NCBI GenBank assembly: GCA_001766655.1
Contig: MJCC01000001.1
Span: 1,888,115-1,952,114 of the forward strand
Reading direction: 5' to 3'
Length of the DNA stretch: 64,000 bases
DNA from: Phytomonas francai
Taxonomy: Eukaryota > Euglenozoa > Kinetoplastea > Trypanosomatida > Trypanosomatidae
In this document: positions 17,590 through 27,700 of the stretch, piece by piece
Position numbering within the stretch: position 1 is the stretch's first letter
Layout: every line of letters starts with the position of its first letter
Made by a program: the position numbers and the translations under genes
Notes under the pieces: generated by a model
The model's database searches: none
The model's input: only the letters and a program-made list of their open reading frames with translations
What the model was told of the DNA's origin: nothing

Positions 17590-19215
17590 TTATTCCTTAA
17601 GTAATTCAACCCTTGTGTAGTCCTTCAACTGCCTGACAAAGCCTGGGTTCGGACAAGCACACCGCCGTATGCTTTGCACGTAGTCCATCGTAGTTTTGAC
17701 GTATTCCTCCGCTAGCAATACCGCTCTCTTCTCCGTAATGCTCCCTGTTAAGTTTCCATCCTCCTCCGGTATGCGATGGTGGGCTTTTCGCATGTCCGGA
17801 TGACGCCGCCTTTCCAGCCAGAGTGTGAGGAGAAAGGCCGCCACGATCGCGACCGAACGCGACTTCCCCGCAATGCAGTGAACCACCACGGCGGGGACCC
17901 CCACTCCACGCGAAAATATTTCGCCCACCTCTCGTTCGCGCCGCTTTGGCGCCTCAGGGGGGGCTCCCGCCATGGATTCCGGCGAGGTTTCCCCCGTTCG
18001 AGCGCGATTTTCCCCCTCCACCTCGTTTTCCTCGGCGTTCGAAGGCCTCGCCTCGCGCGCGACCTCGCCGCGGGACCCGGAGAGCACCGCGAGGATGATA
18101 AAGGACACCACGCCAAAGTACTGCCGGATATCCTGATCCTCCTCGTCCACCACAGGCAGTGCGAGCCGCCAGTACGCGAAGGGCGCACGTCGGTTCGTCC
18201 TCGTATCGAAAAAAGAAGCGCTCGCGAAGTTTTCCTCGCCGCGGCATCGCCCCGGGATATCCCGCGGGCGATAATTCGATTCGACGGCCTCACGCCGTAT
18301 CCCCTCCATCCACTCCCAAAACCACCGCGCCGCGTGCTGTCGGGCGTAAAAATCGGCACCGCCCCCCCTTTTCTTCGCCTCCGAATCGTGGATTTCCGCC
18401 GCCCAACGAAAAGAAACGCCGGGGCCGTCCCCGCGCCCATTCGCCCGTTTCTTTTCCTCCTCGTCGAGGAGAAGGGCGATCCTCGTGGAAATATCCCTCA
18501 GCGTAAAGCGGTGAACCACGCGGCCGAGGCCTTTTCGTACGGCAGACCCCGCCCCCTTCTTCGCAGGATTCCTTTCAAACGCCCCATCGACGGGATTATT
18601 CGCGCGGAAGGCCATTCCATGCTCCCCGCGGAGATGCCGATTCGTTTTATTTTCCATTTCGGGTGAATTCTCGACGGAAGGCCGAATCGTCGAGGGCGCC
18701 GGGGATGTCGAAAGGAGCCTCAACTCGAGTTGGCCCTCCGCGAGTGCGGTCGCGCAGGCGGATATGAGAAGATCGAGTTCGTGAGGGCCCCGAAGGCGAC
18801 CCGCCGGTGAAATACCGCGAGGAAACGAAGCCGAGGACAAACCAAAGTACGCCGGCAAGGGAAGTTCATCCTCCGGAGCTTTCCCCCGCCGCGCAGGCGA
18901 CGCGTTTCGACAAACGAAATCTCTCCCAAATTCCAAATTGTCGTCGTCGCTGTGGGTTCTGTTTCGTTTTAATCGTCTCGTGGATTCTTCGGAAATACGC
19001 TGATGTAGAGTTTGCAAAGGCTGCATGTTATGCAGGGCTCCGAGGTAAAGTGCGGGGACGATTTCATGCGGACGAAAGCTCGGCTTTATCGGGGAGGGAA
19101 GGGCGCGCGGTAAATCGGAAAAAAGGGAATTTGAAGAATTTTCTGAAACCACTCGATCGGTGTCTTCCTTCCAGAGTTCAAGAAATTTTCGATACGCAAT
19201 AACCTGCTCATCCAT
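17590..19215 (-). CDS. Dual-specificity protein phosphatase with large internal insertions
   Basis: 541 residues from ATG 19215. The active-site loop HCIAGKSRS (446-454) has the CX5R signature, with nucleophile C447 and R453. The upstream loop DEEDQDIRQYF (357-367) matches the DUSP general-acid region, and EIVPALYLGALHNM (about 51-64) matches the typical DUSP first strand and helix. These core pieces, normally packed into about 150 residues, are spread out by low-complexity inserts of about 280 and 60 residues rich in Arg, Glu and Gly. The enzyme should hydrolyse phospho-Tyr/Ser/Thr. Neighbouring genes give no clue to its substrate. Much of 17780-18900 is GC-rich, which explains the long frames on the other strand. 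Catalytic competence is plausible because all key residues are kept. Confidence 0.9.
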   Translation of the reverse strand: MDEQVIAYRKFLELWKEDTDRVVSENSSNSLFSDLPRALPSPIKPSFRPHEIVPALYLGALHNMQPLQTLHQRISEESTRRLKRNRTHSDDDNLEFGRDFVCRNASPARRGKAPEDELPLPAYFGLSSASFPRGISPAGRLRGPHELDLLISACATALAEGQLELRLLSTSPAPSTIRPSVENSPEMENKTNRHLRGEHGMAFRANNPVDGAFERNPAKKGAGSAVRKGLGRVVHRFTLRDISTRIALLLDEEEKKRANGRGDGPGVSFRWAAEIHDSEAKKRGGGADFYARQHAARWFWEWMEGIRREAVESNYRPRDIPGRCRGEENFASASFFDTRTNRRAPFAYWRLALPVVDEEDQDIRQYFGVVSFIILAVLSGSRGEVAREARPSNAEENEVEGENRARTGETSPESMAGAPPEAPKRREREVGEIFSRGVGVPAVVVHCIAGKSRSVAIVAAFLLTLWLERRRHPDMRKAHHRIPEEDGNLTGSITEKRAVLLAEEYVKTTMDYVQSIRRCACPNPGFVRQLKDYTRVELLKE

Positions 19216-20031
19216 CTTGGAGGACCTAGAAAATTGTTTTAACCTATAAAGTTCCGCATAAGATATTGCACTGCGAGGCTCGGCACTTCAAATCAAGTGC
19301 TTGGGCGCCTCGTTCCAGAAAAAAAAAGAGAATATCCAATGGGAAAAAGAAGTCAAAGATGAATTAACGCACAGTCTGCGTGTAAATCGTGATGAACATG
19401 CATTTGTGTGTACATAGGATATATCTATATTATGATGATGGCTTTGATGCATATCCAAAACGAGTATATATATATATATATATATATATATAAGTTGTCC
19501 TTCGTTCTATATAAAATGCACCATCACGATGTAGAATGTTTGTAGGTTAATTTCGAATAGTCGATGCTTAATAGATACAAAAATGGAAAATAAAATAGTA
19601 TTATAGAGCACTCAATCGCATTAAAAAGGCAAACACTGATTTCTTATTGTTGGTCCTTTTGATCGCATTGCCTCCTTGTACTAGGGAATTCAAAGCTCTA
19701 CAAATAATATCAAAAAATGCAAGATTCTAGTAAATGCACCAGTAAATTAAATGGGAATAGATGGTAACTACGAAAGGAAAAGAGAATCCTTGTTTTCAGA
19801 TCACCAAGGATTTTTTTGAAGAATAACATCCACGCATGGAGTAGATCAGCAATGAATACCAATAGCAAGGACGCTTTAAAGGTATAAGGCAACTTCAACA
19901 TTTTCGGTCGTCTATTAGGCAATTATTTGAAAGATAATCACTTGAAAAATATGTATACATAAAGAGAAATCCGATTTGGACGAGGGAAAACCCTTTCCCT
20001 CCCCTCTAAAGATCCCTCTTCCATTAGCAAG
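19216..20031. other. Intergenic spacer with (TA)n repeat
   Basis: No gene was seen. It holds a TA repeat at 19465-19492 in AT-rich sequence. The possible acceptor AG for the phosphatase (19227-19226, after ATTTTC) lies only 11 nt before its ATG. Confidence 0.6.
19465..19492. repeat. (TA)n microsatellite
   Basis: About 14 uninterrupted TA units in the spacer upstream of the dual-specificity phosphatase gene. Confidence 0.9.
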
Positions 20032-22143
20032 CTAACCTTCCACAAGTGCATCGCATTCTCGAGTTTTTGATCGGCTTTGGATTGCATGGATTCGATTCGT
20101 GGAGATATCCGAAAGCTGTGATGAACATTTGCCATAATTTGAAAATTCTATCGAGGCTTTCCCTTCATGAACACTGTTGCGCTCTGCCAAAAGGCTGTTA
20201 AACACCTCCAAAGGCGTCCGCATACGCCCCTCCCTGACGGCGGCAGAAGAAAGCGCCTTGAGTTTCGCATTCCACTCACGCTCCTGAATAAACCCCGGTG
20301 ATTTCCACCCCTCTCGCCGTTTTAACAGCCATCCACGCAGGCTATCCAGCAGATCCTGGGGAATTACCAGATCGAGGCCCTCCTCCTCCTCCTCCTCCTC
20401 TTCACTATCTGCGGTAATCGTAAAAGCAGATTCCTCAGACAATCGCATTGTAGACCTGAGCGACTTAAAATTCTGCAATTCCTTACTTCCCCCCTTCTCT
20501 GGGTTGTTTATCAGTCGGGGTAATATATTCTCCGAAACGTAATCGATGGGAACGACACTAACGAGGTGAATCGCAGCCTCGTTGAGGCCGACGTGTGAAA
20601 AATTTAACGGGTAAAATGCGCTTTCCACGGCTGTATGACTAACGCTCCTGTTCGGGATAAAATACCGCGGCGGACACGTCGTAAAAGGGAGGAAAGCGGT
20701 TAAAGGGATATCAAAATTCGTTCGCGATTTCGAGCGTAGCCGGTGCGGTGCCATTATGCAGTAATAATTCTCCTCCAGCCCCTTCTCAGGGTCGAAAAAG
20801 AACTCCGCGAGGGTGCCCGAACACTTGAAATGATGCATTTTATTTTCGTTCATAAGGGCGCTGCGTAGAACGGCGGCGAGGCGATAGCGCTCCTCCTTCG
20901 CGTTCAAAGCCCCGTCGCGCGCCGTATTAACGATCATCAGCAAAACCTTTTCTCTCGTTAAATCGTAAATCACGAGATCCCAACTTCCCATTCTCACCGC
21001 GTTCGGATCGTTATGTTCGCAGTATCGATAGGTGCAGGGGGATAGGGCGACGATGTGGGGAAGGCCCTGCCGCTCCGCCACCTTACTCGCGAAATTCGCC
21101 CTGTGGGAGGCGTTCAGGGAGGGGACGTAGACGCTTTTGCGCGAGAAAAAATGTTTCTTGTAATCCTCCAAGCTTACGCTGCGTCTTCCGACGAGCGTGT
21201 TCGGCCCGATCTCCGGGCAATCTGCCGTTAGGGAGGCTAAAAACCAATACCGAAAGAGCTCCGGATCCTTTGCGAACATCTCCCCGCCCCCTTCTTCGGG
21301 GGGAAGGCTAACGTAATTCGCATAGCAGAGCTCGATGATTCTCGGCAAGGCGTACTGCGCGGCTCGGCGGGAAAGCGCAAACTCCTCCTCATTCCCCGCC
21401 TCCTCTGGGAGGTTTCGAGCGGAAAGGTCGAGGCCGCCCTCATTCGGCTCGCTAAGCTCTCGATCCCGCCGCAGACAGACCGAGAGAAGGCGGGAAATGC
21501 CAAACTCTTGATAAATTTCCTTTTCAAGGCGAATAAAATGGCCCCAATGCTCAAGAAGAGGGCTTTTTTGCAGCTCCGCGAGCAGACGCGTGGCCTCCTC
21601 TCGCAACTGCGCGTGTTTCGCGAGCTTTTCCTCCAAGGTTTGCTCATCAAGGCCCTCCTTAGACCCGCCTTCCCGAAAAGAAGTCTTCAAAAGCATTGTT
21701 TTGAGTAAAAGCTCCGAGGATAGGTTGTTTTTGCTCTTTTTGTATTGCAGGAGCAGGACATTTTCCCGCTCCCAGGCCGCCAGCCTGCCGTGCGCCTCTC
21801 TCAGCCGAATTTGCGCTTCACTGGATAGTATGGCGTGCAGGAGCGCTTTTTGGGTTTCGGGAAAAAACTTCGCGCGCGCTTTTGGGTCCTTCACGTATTT
21901 TTCGATTGTTTCCTCGCCGCTTATAAAGGGCAGCAGACGCTTTTGAGTCTGAGGATCTGAAAAGGCCTTTCGGAGCTGGGCGTGTAGAGCTATTCGAACG
22001 GTGAGTTGATCGGCCCGCTCAGACAAGAGGAATGCCTCGATCCTTTGATTATAATGTTCGGCAAAAAGTAGGTTAGGATCCCCGGCGTAAAACGGCAAGT
22101 CCGCAGAAATCATACTCGCAAGAGATCGAGATGAGCAGCTCAT
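20032..22143 (-). CDS. Hypothetical protein, unrecognised family (703 residues)
   Basis: Starts at ATG 22143, preceded by a very good trans-splice site. I do not recognise it. The N-terminal half (1-270) is helical, rich in Leu, Ala, Glu and Arg, with heptad-like stretches (for example around LLHAILSSEAQIRLREAHGR). The middle (about 270-520) is globular, with beta-like segments such as DLVIYDLTREKVLLMIVN and several conserved-looking aromatic and proline motifs (SPCTYRYCEHNDP, PRYFIPNRSV, HLVSVVPIDYV). A poly-Glu run (about 579-586) comes from a GAG repeat. The C-terminal 100 residues are helical and basic. No signal peptide or membrane segment is evident. The DLVIYD...LLMIVN strand pair loosely recalls nuclease-like folds, but too weakly to call. 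It may be a kinetoplastid-restricted protein. Confidence 0.78.
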   Translation of the reverse strand: MSCSSRSLASMISADLPFYAGDPNLLFAEHYNQRIEAFLLSERADQLTVRIALHAQLRKAFSDPQTQKRLLPFISGEETIEKYVKDPKARAKFFPETQKALLHAILSSEAQIRLREAHGRLAAWERENVLLLQYKKSKNNLSSELLLKTMLLKTSFREGGSKEGLDEQTLEEKLAKHAQLREEATRLLAELQKSPLLEHWGHFIRLEKEIYQEFGISRLLSVCLRRDRELSEPNEGGLDLSARNLPEEAGNEEEFALSRRAAQYALPRIIELCYANYVSLPPEEGGGEMFAKDPELFRYWFLASLTADCPEIGPNTLVGRRSVSLEDYKKHFFSRKSVYVPSLNASHRANFASKVAERQGLPHIVALSPCTYRYCEHNDPNAVRMGSWDLVIYDLTREKVLLMIVNTARDGALNAKEERYRLAAVLRSALMNENKMHHFKCSGTLAEFFFDPEKGLEENYYCIMAPHRLRSKSRTNFDIPLTAFLPFTTCPPRYFIPNRSVSHTAVESAFYPLNFSHVGLNEAAIHLVSVVPIDYVSENILPRLINNPEKGGSKELQNFKSLRSTMRLSEESAFTITADSEEEEEEEEGLDLVIPQDLLDSLRGWLLKRREGWKSPGFIQEREWNAKLKALSSAAVREGRMRTPLEVFNSLLAERNSVHEGKASIEFSNYGKCSSQLSDISTNRIHAIQSRSKTRECDALVEG

Positions 22144-22667
22144 GAATTTTGCTGAGAATTTTACTCGTTTCGTCTATATCTATAAGCAAGAAAAAAAAAA
22201 AAATAAGGACTGGAAACAAGGGTATACTTAATTTTTACCCTAAAGAAGAAAGACAGCTAAGGTGGAGAAAATGTAAAAGGGTTACTGAGCTGATCGCGAT
22301 AACTAATCTGATTCACGTTAATAGAACTCCGAAGCTCAGGAAAATCCAATAATAAAAAGGAAAAAGGCGTGATTAAATGAATAAATATATGGGAGTGTGT
22401 ATGTGTGTCTACCATACATGCGTTTGAATATGTGAATAATGGAAATGGAAATTGTAGAAGCAGCGTATTGATCGTCCTCAATACGCAAAAATATTATTCC
22501 GACGGGAATGTGTCCAAAAAAAATAATAATAAAGGAAAAACAAATCACTTTATTCCATTCACATGGAATAAATAAACCCAACGTTTATTATTATTAGGGG
22601 TGTAGCACTTTCACTTTTCCACCCTTGTTTGACTGCTTCCTGATTGCCCGATCCCGTCGCGCGCTTC
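22144..22667. other. Intergenic spacer
   Basis: No gene was seen. AT-rich; contains the trans-splice signal of the 703-residue protein gene at its left end and the 3' flank of the Tim50-like gene at its right. Confidence 0.55.
22180..22203 (-). promoter_or_regulatory. Putative trans-splice acceptor of the 703-residue protein gene
   Basis: The minus strand has an almost pure T tract (about 22203-22190), then CTTGCTTATAG with the AG at 22181-22180, 37 nt before the ATG. Confidence 0.6.
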
Positions 22668-24002
22668 TCACTTGAACAGATCTTTATGCTCCTCTCTTTC
22701 CCGGACTTCTGGCATTTGATTCGCCTCATTCCTTTCCTTTTCCTCCACTCGGACCTGCTCCCAATCGAGCATGTTGATATAATCGCAGTTCTCGATGGGT
22801 AAATAATTAATAACCCCGTGCGAGGGCACGTTAATCTTCTCGACCAGTACCTCCCTGTTGAGGTAATCGCTCACGCTGACCTCGCTGGCGGCGAGCTCCG
22901 CAATAAGCTCCGCCAGCGCCACGAGCGTGAAGTCCTCTTTGTTGATCGCAAGGCTCGTTATCGCGGGGGCATTGAAAGAAGATGAGGATGCGGAGGCCCC
23001 TTCTTTTTCGTTTTTATTCGCTTCGCTATGATTATTCTGAGCCCTACTTCCCTCGTTCGTCCTTTCCTCTTCCTTGTAGAGTTTTTTGTGAATGGAAGGC
23101 ACCCAGTTGAGATCCACACTGTCCATCGCGAGGGGAGTCTTTGATTTAAGCATTTCTTTTACCCTGCTCGCGTCGTTTGTGATTTTAGAGTCAATGCGAC
23201 GCCCGACCACACCTTTTCCGCGCTCAAACTCGCCCAAAGAGGGTAAAGGATGCGAGGACACGCTACGATTGGGGTCCATCGCCGACGAATCTTTTTGACC
23301 AAAATGCATTCTTCTTATAGCCTCATAATCTTCGCCGCTTTTTTCACGATTCTGTTCACTTTCTTTTTGTAGAGCTGCCGTTTTAGATTCGATATCGGAT
23401 ATTTTATTCTTTATACCTGATTGATACGCCTCATAGCGCCGTTCTTGAGATGAAGAGAAGGACAAATCTCTACAGGGATGCAAAAGGCCGCTTGACTGTC
23501 GCTCCTGTCTTTTCTTCCGAGGATCAAACACCTCCACGATGAGCGCTTGCAGGGTTGGATAGCGATAGTTGATCTCGGAATCGATAAAAATAACGCGGCT
23601 GGGGTTTGCTTGCACCTCTTGGCAAACGGAACGGAAGTAATCTGAGTAATTTCGCGCTATCCGGCGAAGACTGCGATCCGTCGTCGGGGTGAGGGGCAAC
23701 CCCTCGTCAAATACACAGCGAAAGGGAAGCGGGAAATGACGTTGGTAGAATTGCTTAATCGTATGGTGATCCTGTCCTCTAGTGCATATTCCAATCGGGT
23801 TAAACAAAAGACTCACATCACAGTGAAGGTGTTTGAGGGTATCCGCTAAATAGTGTAAATACGGTCGGGGTTTAATATGAGTCTCGTGAGGGCGGTCCGG
23901 GGGGGAATACCCGATCGTCCCCTGCACACGAATCCCCACCACTAGAGGGCTACCGAGTTTTATAATTTGCTTTCCTCCGATAGTTTGAATTGCAGAGGAC
24001 AT
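22668..24002 (-). CDS. Tim50/FCP1-like HAD-fold protein, catalytic aspartates lost
   Basis: 444 residues from ATG 24002 (the frame extends upstream only to a TTG). The N-terminal 170 residues follow the Tim50/FCP1 order: a VVGIRVQGTIGYS strand (21-33), a KPRPYLHYL helix matching the family's KRPG...FL, a DVSLLF strand, and VIFIDSEINYRYP matching the family's VIIIDTDPNSY. After a charged insert of about 190 residues the Tim50-type end resumes with DFTLVALAELIAELAASEVSVSDYL. Tim50 is the presequence receptor of the TIM23 inner-membrane translocase. The catalytic DxDGT of active HAD phosphatases is RVQGT here (25-29), so it should be inactive, as in fungal Tim50. No clear membrane anchor is visible, which is unlike Tim50. 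Alternatives are another FCP1/NIF-like pseudophosphatase. The fold is fairly secure; the mitochondrial role is inference. Confidence 0.62.
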   Translation of the reverse strand: MSSAIQTIGGKQIIKLGSPLVVGIRVQGTIGYSPPDRPHETHIKPRPYLHYLADTLKHLHCDVSLLFNPIGICTRGQDHHTIKQFYQRHFPLPFRCVFDEGLPLTPTTDRSLRRIARNYSDYFRSVCQEVQANPSRVIFIDSEINYRYPTLQALIVEVFDPRKKRQERQSSGLLHPCRDLSFSSSQERRYEAYQSGIKNKISDIESKTAALQKESEQNREKSGEDYEAIRRMHFGQKDSSAMDPNRSVSSHPLPSLGEFERGKGVVGRRIDSKITNDASRVKEMLKSKTPLAMDSVDLNWVPSIHKKLYKEEERTNEGSRAQNNHSEANKNEKEGASASSSSFNAPAITSLAINKEDFTLVALAELIAELAASEVSVSDYLNREVLVEKINVPSHGVINYLPIENCDYINMLDWEQVRVEEKERNEANQMPEVREREEHKDLFK

Positions 24003-24702
24003 TCGACACAAATAATAATGCTAATAATAATACACACTACCCTTTTGTTTTTCTATATATACTCCTCTTCCTTTAGTGAGTTCTTTGAACTGCTTTTTGT
24101 TCAAAGGAGAAATAAGAAGGGAATGGAACAAAAGACGACGTAATCTATTTTTGGAGCATGGAAGATGACTTGAAATATCAGTAATCCAGTAAAGCATACC
24201 TCTATCAAATTATTATTATTATCACCATCACTATTTTGAAAAAAAAAGTGGGATTTATTCTCTATTCAGATTTCATTCATTCTTCAATACTAATCCGCCG
24301 CACATGAAAAATTCAAGTATAAGGTTATTTTTAAAAAATAAAGGATGGCAGCGATAACCTTTATTCTTGAACTCTACATATACAAATACATACATATGCA
24401 AACCACATAATATCATGAAGCTCAAATAACTAAAGAAGTATGGATTTTCCATAAGTGCGAATCCATATAAATGGCAAAAAGTCTGTTTTAAAAGGAAAAC
24501 CAACCACTAAGAAGCATATTACGTGTGAAATCTCACAATAACGAATAACACCCATATGAACATCAAAAAAAAAAGTGAAGGCTATTTGAGTATACTAGCA
24601 GAAGAGATACGATACATATATATGGTATTTAACATGCACGATAATAATAATAATATAAGCATGGCTATTAATTTTTCTTTCTTACAAATAGATACTTCGA
24701 TT
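24003..24702. other. Intergenic spacer
   Basis: No gene was seen. An AG at 24022-24021 after ATT repeats could be the acceptor of the Tim50-like gene. A 76-codon frame at 24273-24503 has a hydrophobic centre but no homology that I recognise; it is taken as chance. Confidence 0.55.
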
Positions 24703-27700
24703 CTATTTGGAAGCTGAAACAGAAGAGACAAATCTGCTGAAATCAAAAATGCGGTACCCTTTGAAAGAGTTTTTTAGTCCGTCTACCTTTATTCCCATAG
24801 TTGTACCACACTTTACATTTCGTAGGGTTTTGCGACTATTACTTAATGAAAATGAAAATATTTCCGGTTTGTAAATACGAGAAGAATCTTCGAGGGGCGC
24901 GATATGCTGGCGTTTTTTCGGCAAGCCTTTTTGCACCTTGACTAGAGGCCGTGAGCTTTCACGCAGCTCTCTCCGCAAAGCGAAGTAATGTTCATAACTC
25001 CGTTTTGATTGGGGCTTAGATTCCTCAGTTCCTGTTCTTGATTTTTGCATACTGACATTTGGTTTGGATGTTTTTTGACCTTCTGTTGTTTTTGGGCTAG
25101 TTTGCGTCAATTTGAGGGTTTTTCTTAGAGGGGCTATCGTATCGCTGTGCGATTTCATCAGCGAGGGCAATCGCCCTGAATTCAAGGACTCGTTAGTAGC
25201 TGTCGGAGCGCTCCGAAGTATCTCTGCCTGATGACAAACGCCACCACCACCGCCATCAGACGGCTGAGAGGGAGTTTCACAACCTCTAAAAGAAGGCGAT
25301 TCCGTAGCATTCCCCCTATGACGTCGTCCTTTCATTCTATTATAAAATTCCGCTGAGGGCAGACGAGGCGAAGACAACAGGGGAGAAGTCGCTTCTACGT
25401 TAGGCGCTAATTCCCCCGAAGATACCAAACGCGCGGCCGCATGGTCCTCCTCCTTATCCTCCAATTTCCCCTTGTGAATAGTGCCGTTCTTCCACGATGC
25501 CATTTTCCGAAGTCCCTCGCGCCGGCGCTCCTTGCAGTAAGCCTCGTAGGTGGGGAACCGTTCGCGGATCGGACGATTGGTATTAAACGCTTCATCCGGC
25601 AGGTCCCGCACGAACGCGATGAGGCGGTCCTCGTAGCTCTCGTCGGCGCCCGTGCGCTCTGCCCGGCGCACCGCGCAATTCTCCAGCCCGCAGGGCAGGA
25701 CCGGCCCCTGGTCCTCGCTGTAGTGCTCCGCCCAGGAGCTCAGCCGGCCCGCCGCCTGCGCGATGGCGTCCTCGTAGTCGGCCCAGATCCGCCGCCGTCT
25801 GCTCTGGTAGAGGCGGGAGCCGCGCAGGACGGCCGCGAGGTCGGAGGCCTGCTGCGCGCGCTCCGCCACCGCCGCCCGACTCCCCGTCGGGAAGATACAC
25901 GGGACGTCCGGGCTCGCCACAGATCCTCTGGCAGAGTCTACCATAGCACCTCTGGCAGAACCCGTCACAGATCCTTTGGCAGAACCTACCATAGAACCTC
26001 TGACGGAGCCCGTCCCGGAGCTGGTGTCTGAGCCCGAGGCCGAGCCCGTCCACTGCGCGGGCCGCAGCCCCCCCTGCGCGCGGCCCGGGACGCCGAAGTG
26101 GCGCGCGTGCAGGCCGCGGATCTGCTCCGGCGTGAAGCCGGTGAGCGGGACGAGCAGGGAGCGGCCGACGGCGATCGACGCGTGCGGACGCCCCCCCCGG
26201 CGAGAACCTAGCCGGCCGCGCGCGAAGGCCCCCGCACCGCGCGCCCTCCAGATCGCCGCGCCCGTCCGCCCGGGAAACGACTGGGACGCGCTGAAGACCT
26301 CGGAGCAGCGAAGGGGGCGGAGCTCCTCCAGCATGGCATCGCTGCCCTCGTATAGACAAATGCGCACAATACACCACCACTCCGCGTAGCTGTGCTCCGT
26401 AGCCGACGTCAAATCGCGATTAAAAATGAACGGAAGCGGAAAGAACTTCTCGAAAAAGGTGTCAAACTCGACGTTCTCCGTGGTCCCGCGGTATATCCAC
26501 TCCTCTTCCGCGATCTCCAGGTGTATTTGCGGGAGATGCGTGGGAAAGAAGAGGTTGAGGAACTCCTGGACGAATTTCATATACCCTCTCTTGCTCAGCC
26601 GCCCATCCACGTCCAACTCCAGGGAATGGAAGACGTCGCTGATGGCCTGCCGCACGATGACGGATTCGTTATGGAGATATTTCCATATTTCCAGCGCCCG
26701 ATGCTGCAGGCTTTTACGCTCCACCACGTCCATCCGTGCAAAGGGAGAGGTCTCGAGAATCGAATTGGGCAACAGGAGGTCGTGCGGGGTGGGGTATAGC
26801 CCCACCCAGCAGCGAGCGGGCTTTACTTGTGAAAGGTCTGGCGTATTTTGCCGCAAAGGGTTTAGTAACGGTGTTTCGCCCTCCTGAAGACGAAGAATCG
26901 GGCGAGGAATGTGCGGGACGCCGGCCAATAGAATGGAATCCTCCTTGCAGAGTTCGCCTTGAGGGGGCTTCCGATTCGTAAAAATACCCCCCTTTGTTAA
27001 AAAGGAATCCGTTACGTTCGCTGTGGAGGAGGCGGTGCTGCGGGCGTGGTTGGTTTTGACGTTTACCAGGCTTAGGAGGTGTCCATTGCGGCGCTGCTGG
27101 GCTTCATCCTCTAGTGCGCAGCAGTACACCTTAAAGTGAATCAGCAACAGGCTCTGCCGGAAGGTGCCTAGCAGCTGAACATCGTGGTGGTGCACGGTTT
27201 GGTCCCGATTGCTCGAAGCATTACTGCGATTACGACTACTATCGCACAGGAGGCCCGTTTCCGTCGTGGGGGACTTGCTTTCCCCGCCGGGGGTGCTTGC
27301 GCGTGCGCGATTTTGCGGAAGCCGCGCGACGATGTTGATCGCCAAGGGGCCTTCGTCGATGGGCCTGAGCACCGCTTGCATCTTTTTCTCCCGCTCGACC
27401 GCCATGGCGACCTCGGCGAGGAGGGCGGCCTCCGCGGCGTCCGGGCGGTCGTCCTCGGCGTCGAGGGTGAGCCCGTTGGCGGCCGCGAGGCGGCCGACAA
27501 GGTCCGGCATGCAGAGGATGCGCCGTCCGTAGCGCGCCGCGAGGACGGCGTGGGCGTTTCGCCGGTTGACCTCCGCCCGCATCCGGCGCGTCCGCCAGTC
27601 CCGCAGGCGCCGCGCGAGGCGGCGGCCGACGTTGGCGGCGTCGTCCGGCCACATCGCGCGCGCGGGCNNNNNNNNNNNNNNNNNNNNNNNNNNNNNNNNN

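Noticed and set aside
24273..24503. 76-codon minus-strand frame with a hydrophobic middle, considered as a small membrane protein
   Set aside because: AT-rich spacer composition predicts Phe/Leu/Tyr-rich frames; no clear acceptor site or homology.
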